From Methylophilus sp. Leaf416 (GTDB lineage Bacteria; Pseudomonadota; Gammaproteobacteria; Burkholderiales; Methylophilaceae), in contig NZ_LMQS01000001.1 in NCBI RefSeq assembly GCF_001424665.1, positions 125,225 to 189,224 on the forward strand: a DNA stretch of 64,000 nt, read 5' to 3'. The translations under genes and the position numbers were made by a program. The notes under the pieces are model-generated. The model had not been told where the DNA came from, ran no database searches, and saw only the letters and a program-made list of their open reading frames with translations. Shown piece after piece: positions 43,327 through 52,420 of this stretch. Each line of letters starts with the position of its first letter. Within the stretch, counting starts at the first letter, position 1.

Positions 43327-44733
43327 TTATTTTTTTGGGAATAAAGCGCGAATGCGTTGTAAACAGGTTTCTTTGCCTAGAATCGACATCACCTGATCAA
43401 TACTCGGCGACTGTGCAATCCCGATTAAAGCCACCCGCAATGGCATGGCCAATTTGGGGAATTTAATCTGTTGCTCAGTGACGACCTGATTCAGGGCATC
43501 GTGTAAATTATCGGCAGTCCAGTCGGAATCTTTAACCTTTTCCAGAAAACTTTCAATGTAAGCAGCTGTTTCAGGCTGGATATGCTTGCTAGCATCCGCA
43601 TCATTGATCGCTGGCATTTGGTAAAAGAAGAAGATCTCCTGTGCCAACTGATTCAGGTTATTCGTTCGTTCACGGTATAAATTCAGCACTGCCATTAAAT
43701 CTGGCGATTGAGTCTCGCTGATACCCAACTTAGCCAGACGTGGCTTTACTTCAGCAGCAATCTGTTCCAACGGTAAAGTTTTAATGTAATGCGCATTTAA
43801 CCAGTTTAGTTTTTCGGTATTAAATTGCGCGGCTGACGCTGTGATATGGTCAAGATCAAACCACTGGCAAAACTGTGCCATATCAAATACTTCATCGTCG
43901 CCATGTGACCAGCCCAAACGAGCAAGGTAATTCAATACCGCTTCGCGCAAATAACCATCATCATGGTATTGCATCACGCTGACGGCACCATGGCGTTTTG
44001 AGAGTTTTTGACCATCATCACCCAGAATCATGGACAAATGGGCATACTGTGGAACCTGCGCACCCAATGCCAGCAGCATATTGATCTGGCGTGGAGTGTT
44101 ATTCACGTGATCATCGCCACGGATTACCTGCGTCACGCCCATTTCCCAGTCATCGACGACCACACAAAAATTGTACGTAGGCGTACCGTCGCCCCTGGCA
44201 ATAATCAGGTCATCCAGTTCAGCATTAGCGATCTCTATGCGACCCTTGACCAAATCATCCCAGGCCACCACACCCTCTTGCGGGTTTTTAAAACGCACGA
44301 CTGGTGGCACATCTTTTGGCGGCTCAGGCAACACTTTGCCTGGTTCAGGACGCCAGCGGCCATCGTAACGCGGCTTCAAGCCTTGTTGCATCTGGCTTTC
44401 ACGCAGGGCATCCAGCTCCTCTTTGCTGCTGTAACAATAATAAGCCTGACCTGCATCCAGCATTTTCTGAATCATGGCCTTGTATGTATCCATGCGTTGC
44501 ATCTGGTAGTAAGGACCTTCATCATGATCCAGCTGCAGCCAGGCCATGCCATCCAGAATCGCCTGCACAGCTTCAGGTGTAGAGCGTGCAACATCCGTAT
44601 CTTCAATCCGCAGGATAAACTGGCCGCCATGGCGTTTGGCATAGGCCCAGGAAAATAATGCGGTACGTGCACCACCAATATGCAGGTAGCCGGTTGGGCT
44701 GGGTGCGAAACGGGTTTTAACAGCTTGTTGCAT
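43327..44733 (-). CDS. gltX: glutamyl-tRNA synthetase
   Basis: A 468-residue class I synthetase. TRFAPSPTGYLHIGGARTALFSW has the HIGH-type motif, RGDDHVNNTPRQ the amino-acid-binding loop, and KLSKRHGAVSV the KMSKS-type motif. It charges tRNA-Glu. The size and full C-terminal anticodon domain exclude the truncated GluQ form. Whether it discriminates against tRNA-Gln cannot be judged here. It is divergent from a short gene of unknown function and upstream of hfq. Confidence 0.96.
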   Translation of the reverse strand: MQQAVKTRFAPSPTGYLHIGGARTALFSWAYAKRHGGQFILRIEDTDVARSTPEAVQAILDGMAWLQLDHDEGPYYQMQRMDTYKAMIQKMLDAGQAYYCYSSKEELDALRESQMQQGLKPRYDGRWRPEPGKVLPEPPKDVPPVVRFKNPQEGVVAWDDLVKGRIEIANAELDDLIIARGDGTPTYNFCVVVDDWEMGVTQVIRGDDHVNNTPRQINMLLALGAQVPQYAHLSMILGDDGQKLSKRHGAVSVMQYHDDGYLREAVLNYLARLGWSHGDDEVFDMAQFCQWFDLDHITASAAQFNTEKLNWLNAHYIKTLPLEQIAAEVKPRLAKLGISETQSPDLMAVLNLYRERTNNLNQLAQEIFFFYQMPAINDADASKHIQPETAAYIESFLEKVKDSDWTADNLHDALNQVVTEQQIKFPKLAMPLRVALIGIAQSPSIDQVMSILGKETCLQRIRALFPKK

Positions 44734-44849
44734 GATGACTCTCTAAATACTTAAGCGGCCTATTTTATCATGCTGACGCCGCTCATGCTGTGCCACAAAC
44801 CTGGATTACTCAGATTGAAGCGCCGAAGCAAACGCGTTATCATGCGCTC

Positions 44850-45191
44850 ATGATGCAGTCTATTTCTTCCAGCGGTGAGATTCATGTCGGCGAGCTTTAT
44901 GGCAAACCCGCCATGTCTAGTCAAACCAGTGTGATTTATCATGTGATTGCCGTGCACAAGCAAGGCATCACCTTGCAAAATATGGATAACCCATTGAGCC
45001 AGTTTGAAACCACGGAACACAAGCTGCTGCAGTCAGGTTATGTCAGGCTAAGCCAGACGCCTTATGTGAACCTGGCACAAACGAATAAAAGTAAAAATAT
45101 CCAATCCAAACTGAAACGCTGCCCTTTTACACTGGATATTTTTGCTGATCGGGCTGATTGCGAACGGCCTCAATTCAGCCAACCTGCATAA
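44850..45191 (+). CDS. hypothetical protein
   Basis: I do not recognise this protein of 113 residues (133 if translation starts at GTG 44790). Features are a fairly hydrophilic alpha/beta-like sequence with SVIYHVIAVHKQGITL, NPLSQFETTEHKL, a Lys-rich stretch KSKNIQSKLKR and no membrane segment. Start choice is uncertain; two consecutive ATG codons lie at 44850 and 44853, and GTG 44790 is also open. It lies between gltX and a terminator and converges with rimO. It may be a genuine lineage-specific gene or a chance frame. Confidence 0.4.
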   Translation: MMQSISSSGEIHVGELYGKPAMSSQTSVIYHVIAVHKQGITLQNMDNPLSQFETTEHKLLQSGYVRLSQTPYVNLAQTNKSKNIQSKLKRCPFTLDIFADRADCERPQFSQPA

Positions 45192-45263
45192 TTTAAGAAT
45201 AAAGTTATAACAAACTCCATAGCACTACTGGATTTAAGTCACGGCGTTAAGCCGGACTATCAA

Positions 45264-45297
45264 ATAAAAAATGCCGCAATTTGCGGCATTTTTATTT
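45264..45297. terminator. bidirectional terminator after rimO
   Basis: GCCGC (45274-45278), an AATTT loop and GCGGC (45283-45287) sit between A and T runs of six or more. It lies between the convergent hypothetical gene and rimO. Confidence 0.8.
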
Positions 45298-45309
45298 CTA
45301 TCCAGCTCA

Positions 45310-46644
45310 TTAAAACCCAGGTGGTGCGCCTATCAGGTCATGCCCTTGTGCATCGACAATCTGTACATCGACAAAATCACCCGGGCTAATACCCTCAGCG
45401 TCCTGCAGGTAAACAATACCGTCAATTTCCGGCGCATCCGCTTTGGTGCGCGCAATGGCAATCACGTTGCCATCATCATCTTCAGTCAGTTCATCCACCA
45501 GCACAGTTTGCAGGCTACCCACTTTGGCAGCCACTTTGGCAGCACTGATACGTTCCTGCACTTCCATAAAGCGGCTCAGGCGCTCTTTCTTGATTTCTTC
45601 CGGCACCTGATGATCCAGTGCATTGGCGGTTGCGCCATCCACTGCGGAATAGGCAAAGCAACCGACGCGGTCCAGTTGTGCTTCTTCCATAAAGTCGAGC
45701 AGCATTTTAAAGTCGTCTTCAGTTTCGCCTGGGAAACCGACAATAAACGTACTGCGAATGGCAATCTCAGGGCAGGTTTCGCGCCAGGCTTTGATACGGG
45801 CCAGATTGTTTTCGCTACTGGCGGGGCGCTTCATCGCTTTAAGAATACGAGGGCTTGCGTGCTGTAACGGCACATCCAGGTAAGGCAGAATCGCGCCTTC
45901 TGCCATCAACGGAATCACTTCGTCCACATGCGGGTACGGGTACACATAATGCAAGCGTATCCATACACCCAATTCACCCAGCGCCTTGCTCAGCGCTGTC
46001 ATATGCGTTTTAACCGGCCTGCCGTTCCAGAAGCCGCTACGGAATTTCATATCGACGCCGTACGCAGAAGTATCTTGCGAAATCACCAGGATTTCCGACA
46101 CACCGGCATTGACCAGGTTTTCCGCTTCGTTCATCACATCGCCAATCGGGCGACTGACCAGATCACCACGCATGCTTGGAATAATGCAGAAACTGCAACG
46201 GTGGTTACAGCCTTCAGAAATTTTCAGGTAGGCATAATGCTTGGGTGTCAGGCGCACGCCTTGTGGCGGCACCAGATCAGTGTAGGGATCATGCGGCTTG
46301 GGTAAATGGGTGTGCACATGCCCCATGACCTCTTCCAGCGCATGCGGACCGGTGACTGCGAGTACGCTCGGGTGCGCGCCGGTAACGACGTCTTTTTTCG
46401 CACCCAGGCAACCGGTTACGATCACCTTGCCGTTTTTATTCAACGCTTCACCAATGGCATCCAGCGATTCCTGCACGGCGGAATCGATAAATCCGCATGT
46501 ATTCACCACCACTAAATCGGATTGTTCATAACTGTTGCTGATCTGGTAACCCTCAGCGCGCAGCTGGGTCAATATACGCTCAGAGTCAGAGCCAGCCTTG
46601 GGGCAGCCCAGTGAAACAAAACCTACTTTAGGCATAGTCTGCAT
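45310..46644 (-). CDS. rimO: ribosomal protein S12 methylthiotransferase RimO
   Basis: A 444-residue radical SAM methylthiotransferase. The N-terminal UPF0004 domain begins [18 protein letters not shown] with [12 protein letters not shown]; the radical SAM cluster motif is [18 protein letters not shown]; the TRAM domain ends the protein (about 375-440). SLGCPKA and SFCIIP separate it from MiaB. It adds a methylthio group to Asp88-type residue of S12. Upstream on the same strand a ZIP transporter gene starts only 12 bases away. Confidence 0.95.
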   Translation of the reverse strand: MQTMPKVGFVSLGCPKAGSDSERILTQLRAEGYQISNSYEQSDLVVVNTCGFIDSAVQESLDAIGEALNKNGKVIVTGCLGAKKDVVTGAHPSVLAVTGPHALEEVMGHVHTHLPKPHDPYTDLVPPQGVRLTPKHYAYLKISEGCNHRCSFCIIPSMRGDLVSRPIGDVMNEAENLVNAGVSEILVISQDTSAYGVDMKFRSGFWNGRPVKTHMTALSKALGELGVWIRLHYVYPYPHVDEVIPLMAEGAILPYLDVPLQHASPRILKAMKRPASSENNLARIKAWRETCPEIAIRSTFIVGFPGETEDDFKMLLDFMEEAQLDRVGCFAYSAVDGATANALDHQVPEEIKKERLSRFMEVQERISAAKVAAKVGSLQTVLVDELTEDDDGNVIAIARTKADAPEIDGIVYLQDAEGISPGDFVDVQIVDAQGHDLIGAPPGF

Positions 46645-46656
46645 AAATTAAACCTT

Positions 46657-47589
46657 TTAACCTTCCACCAGGAACTTGGTAACCGCGACCGAAGCGACGC
46701 CTAATGTAATCAATAATAACTGTAATAACGTATCGCGCAAGGCGGTACGTTTGTGTAATCCGGGAATCAAATCTGCCACCGCCACGTACAACATGCTGGA
46801 AGCCGCCAGACTCAAAATGTAAGGCACCCAGTGCTCAACCATGGAAAGTCCAGCATAAGCGATTAAACCGCCAGCCAGTGTTGCCAGGCTGGAGCCGATA
46901 TTAAACAGGAATGCTTTGCGCTTACTGTAGCCGGAATGCAGCAGAATCAGGAAATCCCCTACCTCTTGCGGAATCTCGTGCGCAATAATTGCAAGCGCAG
47001 TGACCAACCCCACCTGCATATCTACCATAAATGCAGCGCAGATCAATACGCCATCAACAAAGTTATGAAAGGTATCGCCTATCATAATCATCATGCCGCT
47101 ACGGCCCTGATCGTGATGGTGATGATGACCTAACACCTGTGATGATTCGGGTAGCACGGGCCTGAATTTGATAGCCCCTTGCGGAGGTTTTACTTTGTGT
47201 TCCTTGCCTGACCCTGAAGAGAGCTCCGGACAATGAGCTTCATCGTGCATGGCATGCATTTCGCAATGCTCGCCATGACAGTGGCGCCAAAGCACCAGTT
47301 TTTCCAGCGCAAAAAACAGCAAAATCCCAAACAGCATGGTGGCAGTCATCGCCTCTATATTCGGGCTGGTTTCAATCGCGTGAGGTAATATTTCCAGGAA
47401 TACTGCCGCCAGCAAGGCACCGATAGCATAGCTGACCAGCAAAGGTACCCAATGTTTTCTGGCATTCAGTGCAAACACCGCCGCAATCGACACACTTAAA
47501 ACGCCACCCGCCAGGCAAGCCAGAATCAGGCCAGTCAGTGGGGAAATGGTCGCTAGCACCGCGGTTAATGATGTCGGGAAATTAATCAT
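46657..47589 (-). CDS. ZIP-family metal transporter
   Basis: A 310-residue inner membrane protein with eight predicted helices. The cytoplasmic His-rich loop (HCHGEHCEMHAMHDEAHC and GHHHHHDQG, about 100-160) and the metal-site helices GDTFHNFVDGVLI and IIAHEIPQEVGDF are ZIP signatures. It imports divalent metals, probably zinc or iron/manganese. Downstream rimO, an iron-sulfur enzyme, is only 12 bases away, so co-expression is likely although the functional link is only suggestive. Confidence 0.9.
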   Translation of the reverse strand: MINFPTSLTAVLATISPLTGLILACLAGGVLSVSIAAVFALNARKHWVPLLVSYAIGALLAAVFLEILPHAIETSPNIEAMTATMLFGILLFFALEKLVLWRHCHGEHCEMHAMHDEAHCPELSSGSGKEHKVKPPQGAIKFRPVLPESSQVLGHHHHHDQGRSGMMIMIGDTFHNFVDGVLICAAFMVDMQVGLVTALAIIAHEIPQEVGDFLILLHSGYSKRKAFLFNIGSSLATLAGGLIAYAGLSMVEHWVPYILSLAASSMLYVAVADLIPGLHKRTALRDTLLQLLLITLGVASVAVTKFLVEG

Positions 47590-47680
47590 GCATAGTTTGT
47601 GGAAATGAGGCGCGCATTATACGTGAGTTATGGCAAAAATGAGCATAAACAATTAGTTATCCTCTATGCAGGCTTTCAGA

Positions 47681-48100
47681 TCAGATGAATTGCGCAATCA
47701 CGTAACCAATCACAATCCCTAACATTAAGGCCACGGTTAAGCCGCGGTAAGTCAGTACATCTTTTGAATATCCACGCCGGATAGCTATAAACGAAACCAG
47801 ATAGCCGAGTGCATTCAACAACCAGATAAAACCAAAGCTTAATACTTTGACGATGATGGGACCAATCACCGGTAACAAACCGATTAATCCGACTATCCAC
47901 ACAAATGCACCAGAAACAAAGCCTACCAGCAATGCCACGCCGGCCAGCATTTTGACATCCCACTGATGTTGCAGGCCCCAGTAAAGAAAAACAACCGTCA
48001 ATATGGTGACTGGCAACATGACTTTCCAGTCTTGCCATCGCCATGAAGCTGCACTGTCTACAGGTTTGGCCGAAGGACGTCGAAGTCTGTTCTTGACCAT
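47681..48100 (-). CDS. small integral membrane protein of unknown function
   Basis: A 139-residue protein with an N-terminal basic segment and about four hydrophobic stretches: VMLPVTILTVVFLYWGLQ, MLAGVALLVGFVSGAFVWIVGLIGLLPV, VLSFGFIWLLNALGYLVSFIAI and ALMLGIVIGYVIAQF. No conserved motif is recognised. It begins four bases after the HAD phosphatase gene on the same strand, so it is probably co-transcribed. It may be involved in membrane physiology, but no role is evident. Confidence 0.6.
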   Translation of the reverse strand: MVKNRLRRPSAKPVDSAASWRWQDWKVMLPVTILTVVFLYWGLQHQWDVKMLAGVALLVGFVSGAFVWIVGLIGLLPVIGPIIVKVLSFGFIWLLNALGYLVSFIAIRRGYSKDVLTYRGLTVALMLGIVIGYVIAQFI

Positions 48101-48104
48101 GGCC

Positions 48105-48758
48105 CTATCCTTTTAAGTCGGCAATGGTGGTTGCCAGTGCATCCACTTGCGAACAGCGGTGCCAATGCGGTTTTTTTTGTGAGGCATCTGCGGCATAGCC
48201 CCAGGTCACCAGCACAAAATCCATATTGTGCGCATCTGCGGCCAGGCCATCTTCCAGCCGGTCGCCGATATACAGGCATTCCTCAATCGGCAATGCCAGG
48301 TCCTGCACAATACGGCCAACCATATCCGCTTTGCGACTTAGTGCAGGCTGAAAATAATCCAGGGCATACACACCCTGGAAAAACTGATCCCACTGCAAAT
48401 GCCTGACAATTTTTTCGGTAGGGAATAATCGCTTATTGGTGGCGATGTATAACTTGTAGCCAGCCTGATGCAGTTGCTGCAACATCTCTGCCACACCATC
48501 AAACACAACCGATTTCAGGTAGCCGCTTGAGTCATAGTGTTCTTTAAACACCTTTGCCAGTGATTGCAATAATGCATCATCGTCTTGGCCGGAAAGCAAT
48601 TGAAGGCTTTCAATCAGTGGCGGGCCAATCACATCATTGCTTAATGGCATTTTTAAAGGCGTCGCTGTGCTTTTGAATGCATGGGCATAGCCTTCCAGGA
48701 TACTGGGGGCAGAATCGATCAAAGTGCCGTCCAGATCAAAAATCAGGTGTTTTTTCAT
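48105..48758 (-). CDS. HAD-family hydrolase (phosphoglycolate-phosphatase-like)
   Basis: A 217-residue HAD phosphatase with motif I FDLDGTLIDSAPSILEGY, a helical cap, motif II IATNKRLFPTEKI and motif IV YIGDRLEDGLAADAHNM. It is a second phosphatase of this class in the window, distinct from the gph gene at 29.5-30.1 kb. Small phosphomonoesters are likely substrates; the physiological one is unknown. The VLVTWGYA ending is typical of YbiV/Gph-like proteins. A 77-base gap separates it from pgeF upstream on the same strand. Confidence 0.85.
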   Translation of the reverse strand: MKKHLIFDLDGTLIDSAPSILEGYAHAFKSTATPLKMPLSNDVIGPPLIESLQLLSGQDDDALLQSLAKVFKEHYDSSGYLKSVVFDGVAEMLQQLHQAGYKLYIATNKRLFPTEKIVRHLQWDQFFQGVYALDYFQPALSRKADMVGRIVQDLALPIEECLYIGDRLEDGLAADAHNMDFVLVTWGYAADASQKKPHWHRCSQVDALATTIADLKG

Positions 48759-48835
48759 GAGGTGCTTTATCTAAAAAAAAGTCGCATTGTTACGACTTGT
48801 ATTGCGAGTAATGGCTATGTGGCAAAGCTGGGAGA

Positions 48836-49567
48836 TTATTCCAGCCAGATGAAAGTCGCCATGCGCCCGGTATCCCCATCACGCCTGAAGCTAAAGAAAG
48901 ATTCAGGTTCACTATAGGTGCATCTTCCGCCACCATAAATACGGGTAATTCCTGAACTCTGCAAACGTTGCCTGGCGATGGTATACAAATCACCCAGCCA
49001 TTTATTGCCATGAGGACGGAATGCAGCTTCTGATTGCGCGTCCTGCACTATAAATTGTTGCCGTACTTCACCGCCGACTTCAAAGGCTTCCGGACCGATT
49101 GCAGGGCCTAGCCATGCCATTAAATGACTTGCCTCACCTGGCATCACTTCAACGGCAGCTTTAATGACACCATCACAAAGACTGCGCCAGCCGGCATGGA
49201 TGGCGGCAACGACAGTGCCAGCTTCATCACAAAGCAACACCGGCAGACAATCTGCGGTCATGGTCACGCAAACGACTTCTTTGCGCGTTGAAAAACTGGC
49301 ATCAGCAGTTTCAAGGCAACTCGAAGTACTGGCATCAATTACGCGTATGCCATGCACCTGCTGCAGCCAGACCGGTTCCGTCGGTAAAAACGGGCTTAAT
49401 GACTGGCGGTTGTGCGCCACGTGTAATGGATTATCTTTAACATGATCACCCAGGTTCAGGCTGGCGTAGCTGCCGGTGCTGATACCCCCTGCCCGCGTCG
49501 TTTGTAACGCTTTAACGTTCGCAGGCGCAGGCCAATCTGGAATGATAAATTCGGGTTTATGCATCAT
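48836..49567 (-). CDS. pgeF: peptidoglycan editing factor PgeF (YfiH/DUF152)
   Basis: A 243-residue Cu/Zn-type laccase-fold protein of the YfiH family. VWLQQVHGIRV (His), VVCVTMTADCLPVLLCDEAG (Cys), VVAAIHAGWRSLCDG (His) and WLGPAIGPEAFEVG carry the metal ligands. In E. coli it corrects misincorporated serine in peptidoglycan precursors; related proteins show purine nucleoside phosphorylase or polyphenol oxidase activity. Its start codon overlaps the end of rluD by 11 bases, so the pair is coupled, matching the conserved rluD-yfiH order. Confidence 0.9.
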   Translation of the reverse strand: MMHKPEFIIPDWPAPANVKALQTTRAGGISTGSYASLNLGDHVKDNPLHVAHNRQSLSPFLPTEPVWLQQVHGIRVIDASTSSCLETADASFSTRKEVVCVTMTADCLPVLLCDEAGTVVAAIHAGWRSLCDGVIKAAVEVMPGEASHLMAWLGPAIGPEAFEVGGEVRQQFIVQDAQSEAAFRPHGNKWLGDLYTIARQRLQSSGITRIYGGGRCTYSEPESFFSFRRDGDTGRMATFIWLE

Positions 49568-50687
49568 CCTCGTCCGCTATCAGCGCTTCATCATCCCACT
49601 CTTCACTATCTTCCAGGTCGTCCTCAAGATCTTCATCGCCCCAGTCTTCATCATCGTTACCAATAAACAATCCGTTTTCGTCAACATTGAGGTCAACTGG
49701 TGATAAGGGTTCATCTGGCACTTCGGTGGCACGCATGGCCTCGAGCAAAGCACGCATATCATCCGCCAGCTCAATTTGCCACTCCATGTGTTCATTGGTT
49801 ACCGGATGTGTCAGACCCAGTTTAATGGCATGCAGGGCCTGGCGTTTGAAATCGCCAATCACCGCACGCAATTCTGCAGACATCATTTTATGCGGGATGA
49901 TATTGCCGATGCCGTACAAGGGATCGCCCACCATGGGCGCTTTTAAATGCTGTAAATGCACGCGGATCTGGTGCGTGCGCCCGGTTTCTAGATTGCAGCG
50001 CAGATAGGTATTGGTCCCAAAACGTTCCAATACCTGGTAATGCGTTACAGCAGACTTACCGCGGCGTATCACCGCCATCTTGACGCGCTGGTGTGGATGG
50101 CGCCCTATGGGCTGATCTACTTTGCCGTTGCGCCAGAGCTGGCCCCAGACAATCGCACGGTATTCACGCTTGACCGTATGCGCCTGTAACTGGCGCACCA
50201 GGCTGGTTTGCGCCTCTAGTGTTTTCGCCACGACCAGCAAGCCGCTGGTATCTTTATCCAGCCGGTGCACAATACCAGCACGTGGCACCTCTTTAAGTTG
50301 CGGCCGGTGGAACAGTAGAGCATTCAGTAAGGTGCCGCTCCAGTTCCCTGCAGCAGGATGCACCACCAGTCCGGCTGGCTTGTTGATCACAATCAGTGCA
50401 TCATCTTCATAAACAATATCCAGCGGAATATCTTCGGGTTCAAATGCGTTGTCTTGCACGTTCACTGGTGGCGTGACGGTAATGCTCTCGCCTCCCCACA
50501 CTTTGGTTTTGGCGGTTGGTGCTTTGTCATCAAGTAGCACCAGGCCTTCTTTGATCCAGCCTTGTAACCGGCTACGTGAATGGTCAGGCAGCATTTGCTG
50601 CAACACCAGATCCAGCCGCTGCCCACCAAGGTTGGTAGGCACGACCAGCTGTAAGGAAGCGCTTTCTTTCATATTTTCAAACGGCAT
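49557..50687 (-). CDS. rluD: 23S rRNA pseudouridine synthase RluD
   Basis: A 376-residue protein with an S4 domain (about 18-80), then the RluA-type catalytic region GIVHRLDKDTSGLLVVAK with the catalytic Asp, and the RTHQIRVHLQHLKAP block. It makes pseudouridines in helix 69 of 23S rRNA. The last 33 residues are extremely acidic (21 Asp/Glu, as in DDEDWGDEDLEDDLEDSEEW), unlike most RluD proteins. The start is ATG 50687 or, if the overlapping TATAAC box is the promoter, ATG 50672. It is divergent from bamD, as in many Gram-negatives. Confidence 0.94.
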   Translation of the reverse strand: MPFENMKESASLQLVVPTNLGGQRLDLVLQQMLPDHSRSRLQGWIKEGLVLLDDKAPTAKTKVWGGESITVTPPVNVQDNAFEPEDIPLDIVYEDDALIVINKPAGLVVHPAAGNWSGTLLNALLFHRPQLKEVPRAGIVHRLDKDTSGLLVVAKTLEAQTSLVRQLQAHTVKREYRAIVWGQLWRNGKVDQPIGRHPHQRVKMAVIRRGKSAVTHYQVLERFGTNTYLRCNLETGRTHQIRVHLQHLKAPMVGDPLYGIGNIIPHKMMSAELRAVIGDFKRQALHAIKLGLTHPVTNEHMEWQIELADDMRALLEAMRATEVPDEPLSPVDLNVDENGLFIGNDDEDWGDEDLEDDLEDSEEWDDEALIADEDDA

Positions 50688-50691
50688 CAGT

Positions 50692-50697
50692 TATAAT
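50692..50697 (+). promoter_or_regulatory. TATAAT box of bamD overlapping the rluD start region
   Basis: TATAAT on the plus strand, 37 bases before the bamD ATG; the same palindrome reads TATAAC toward rluD. Both strands could therefore use it as a -10. No strong -35 was found for either direction. Confidence 0.35.
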
Positions 50698-50734
50698 GCC
50701 CTGAGTTTCCTTATATATAACGATATTGAACAAC

Positions 50735-51571
50735 ATGCTTCGCATTTTACCGCTTAACGCCCTGCTCACGCGTGCTTTTATTTTCATCGCCGCGCTTACC
50801 TTAAGCGCTTGCGCTATTTTTGGTGATCCCAATCCGCTTGATGAAACAAAAGGCTGGCCTGAGCAACGCCTGTACGCCGCCGGCCAAGAAAAAATGGTGG
50901 ATAAAAACTACGATAAGGCGATCGAGTACTTCCAAAAGCTGGAAGCGCGTTATCCGCACGGTGCTTATGCCACCCAGGCACAACTTGAAGTGGCCTATGC
51001 TTATTACAAGAAAAGCGAACCGGTGTTATGCCTTTCTGCCGTTGACCGCTTTATCAAACTGCACCCGAACCACCCTAACCTCGACTATGCCTATTACCTG
51101 AAAGGCCTGGCCACCTTTAACGAACGCGGCGTTATCGAAAAATACACCAAACAGGAAATCAATGATCGCGACCCGAAAACATTGCGCGTGTCATTCAATG
51201 CGTTTAAGGAACTGGTCGAACGCTTTCCCAATAGCCGCTATGTGAAAGATGCCACGCAGCGTATGATTTTCCTGGTCAATACACTGGCTATGCATGAGAT
51301 GCACGTAGCCCGTTATTACATGCAACGTAAAGCGTATGTCGCAGCGGTTAACCGCACCAAATATGTATTGGAAACCTATCCTAACTCAAGTGCTGTTGAA
51401 GAAGCACTGGTAACGATGATCAGCGCTTACGACGCTATGGGCCTCGATGACCTTAAAGAGGACACCTTGCGTGTACTCAAAACAAACTATCCGGAAAATC
51501 CTATGATTACCGGAAAAATCAACGAAGACGAAAAAGTCTGGTGGAAATTCTGGGAAAGCCTGTACCAGTAA
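50735..51571 (+). CDS. bamD: outer membrane assembly lipoprotein BamD
   Basis: A 278-residue lipoprotein: signal sequence with the lipobox ALTLSAC (Cys26) and a series of tetratricopeptide-like helix pairs (YDKAIEYFQKLEARYPHGAYATQAQLEVAYAYYKK and later HPNHPNLDYAYYLKGL). It is an essential part of the BAM complex that folds outer membrane beta-barrels. ATG 50735 is used because it places the signal peptide correctly; TTG 50726 is further upstream. It is monocistronic with a terminator directly after it, divergent from rluD. Confidence 0.95.
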   Translation: MLRILPLNALLTRAFIFIAALTLSACAIFGDPNPLDETKGWPEQRLYAAGQEKMVDKNYDKAIEYFQKLEARYPHGAYATQAQLEVAYAYYKKSEPVLCLSAVDRFIKLHPNHPNLDYAYYLKGLATFNERGVIEKYTKQEINDRDPKTLRVSFNAFKELVERFPNSRYVKDATQRMIFLVNTLAMHEMHVARYYMQRKAYVAAVNRTKYVLETYPNSSAVEEALVTMISAYDAMGLDDLKEDTLRVLKTNYPENPMITGKINEDEKVWWKFWESLYQ

Positions 51572-51596
51572 TTGATTAAAGTCTCGCCGGATACCG

Positions 51597-51626
51597 AAAA
51601 GCGCCAATCTTATGGCGCTTTTTTGT
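51597..51626 (+). terminator. bamD terminator
   Basis: AAAAGCGCC (51597-51605), an 8-base loop and GGCGCTTTT (51614-51622), followed by T residues. It is 25 bases after the bamD stop. Confidence 0.8.
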
Positions 51627-51637
51627 TTGGTAGTGAC

Positions 51638-52045
51638 TCAAACCTTTTTATGGGTGTTGGTCTTTGCTACCAGTGCATCCATCGCGAAAGCTTCCAGCTC
51701 AAAAGGATTGTCATAATAAATATGCCGCCCTCTCAACCCCTGCCAAAGTCCCGCTAACAAATAAGCCGGGATAAACAGAATCCCCCAACGTTCAGCCTGC
51801 CGCACATGTACATGTTCATGCGGACGTAGCTGCTCAAGCCTTGTGGCTGAGAAACCCAATATTACATGCCCAAGCGTCATCGCCGCGAATCCGCGACGCA
51901 TCATCCAGTATGCGAACCTGCCGCCATGCACCTCAACTACACCATGTGCAAGACGCGCTTTTGCGCCAAATAACATCCAGACTCCTGCAGCCAGCATACC
52001 GATCAGCGTGGTAGGTAACGTCCATAAAAGAATAAGTAAGCGCAA
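51638..52045 (-). CDS. small membrane protein with HExxH motif
   Basis: A 135-residue protein. Hydrophobic segments at about 1-26, 53-67 and 88-103 suggest membrane insertion. Between the second and third lies HEHVH (76-80, HExxH) in RPHEHVHVRQAERWG, and NPFELEA (113-119) follows the third segment. HExxH with a later glutamate is the zinc ligand pattern of gluzincin peptidases, but this protein is far smaller than known membrane proteases. I do not recognise a named family. It converges with bamD and is upstream of nothing on the same strand within 50 bases. Confidence 0.6.
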   Translation of the reverse strand: MRLLILLWTLPTTLIGMLAAGVWMLFGAKARLAHGVVEVHGGRFAYWMMRRGFAAMTLGHVILGFSATRLEQLRPHEHVHVRQAERWGILFIPAYLLAGLWQGLRGRHIYYDNPFELEAFAMDALVAKTNTHKKV

Positions 52046-52092
52046 AATTTATTATCTTAAATATAACTAGCAGCCTGGTGGAGAAATTGACT

Positions 52093-52419
52093 TCAGAGTT
52101 GTCTTGGTGAAAACATAATGATAGCCATTCCCAACATTGCTACACCGGCACCGACAATATCCCACCCGGTCGGACGTATACCTTCTACCAGCCACAGCCA
52201 GATGATTGCCACGCCAATATAAACGCCGCCATAAGCCGCGTAGATACGTCCAGCTGCCGCAGGATGCAATGTCAGTAGCCACGCAAACACCGCCAGGCTA
52301 ATGCCTGCAGGCACCAGCAACCACATGCTTTTTCCCTCTTTCAACCAGAGATAAGGCAGATAGCATCCTACAATTTCAGTCACTGCGGTCAGTGCAAACA
52401 ACAAAAATGTTTTAATCAA
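52093..52419 (-). CDS. YnfA/UPF0060 small membrane protein
   Basis: A 108-residue protein with four membrane helices: [66 protein letters not shown] and [17 protein letters not shown]. This matches YnfA, an SMR-related family linked to multidrug efflux in some enterobacteria. The TTG start at 52419 gives the exact family length and follows AAGG by six bases; upstream codons would overlap the thioesterase gene. Translation begins one base after that stop, so the two are coupled. Confidence 0.9.
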   Translation of the reverse strand: MIKTFLLFALTAVTEIVGCYLPYLWLKEGKSMWLLVPAGISLAVFAWLLTLHPAAAGRIYAAYGGVYIGVAIIWLWLVEGIRPTGWDIVGAGVAMLGMAIIMFSPRQL

Positions 52420-52420
52420 C

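Noticed and set aside
45271-45867. Long open frame antisense to rimO
   Set aside because: It has no family resemblance and lies entirely opposite a well-identified gene; it follows from the codon bias of rimO.
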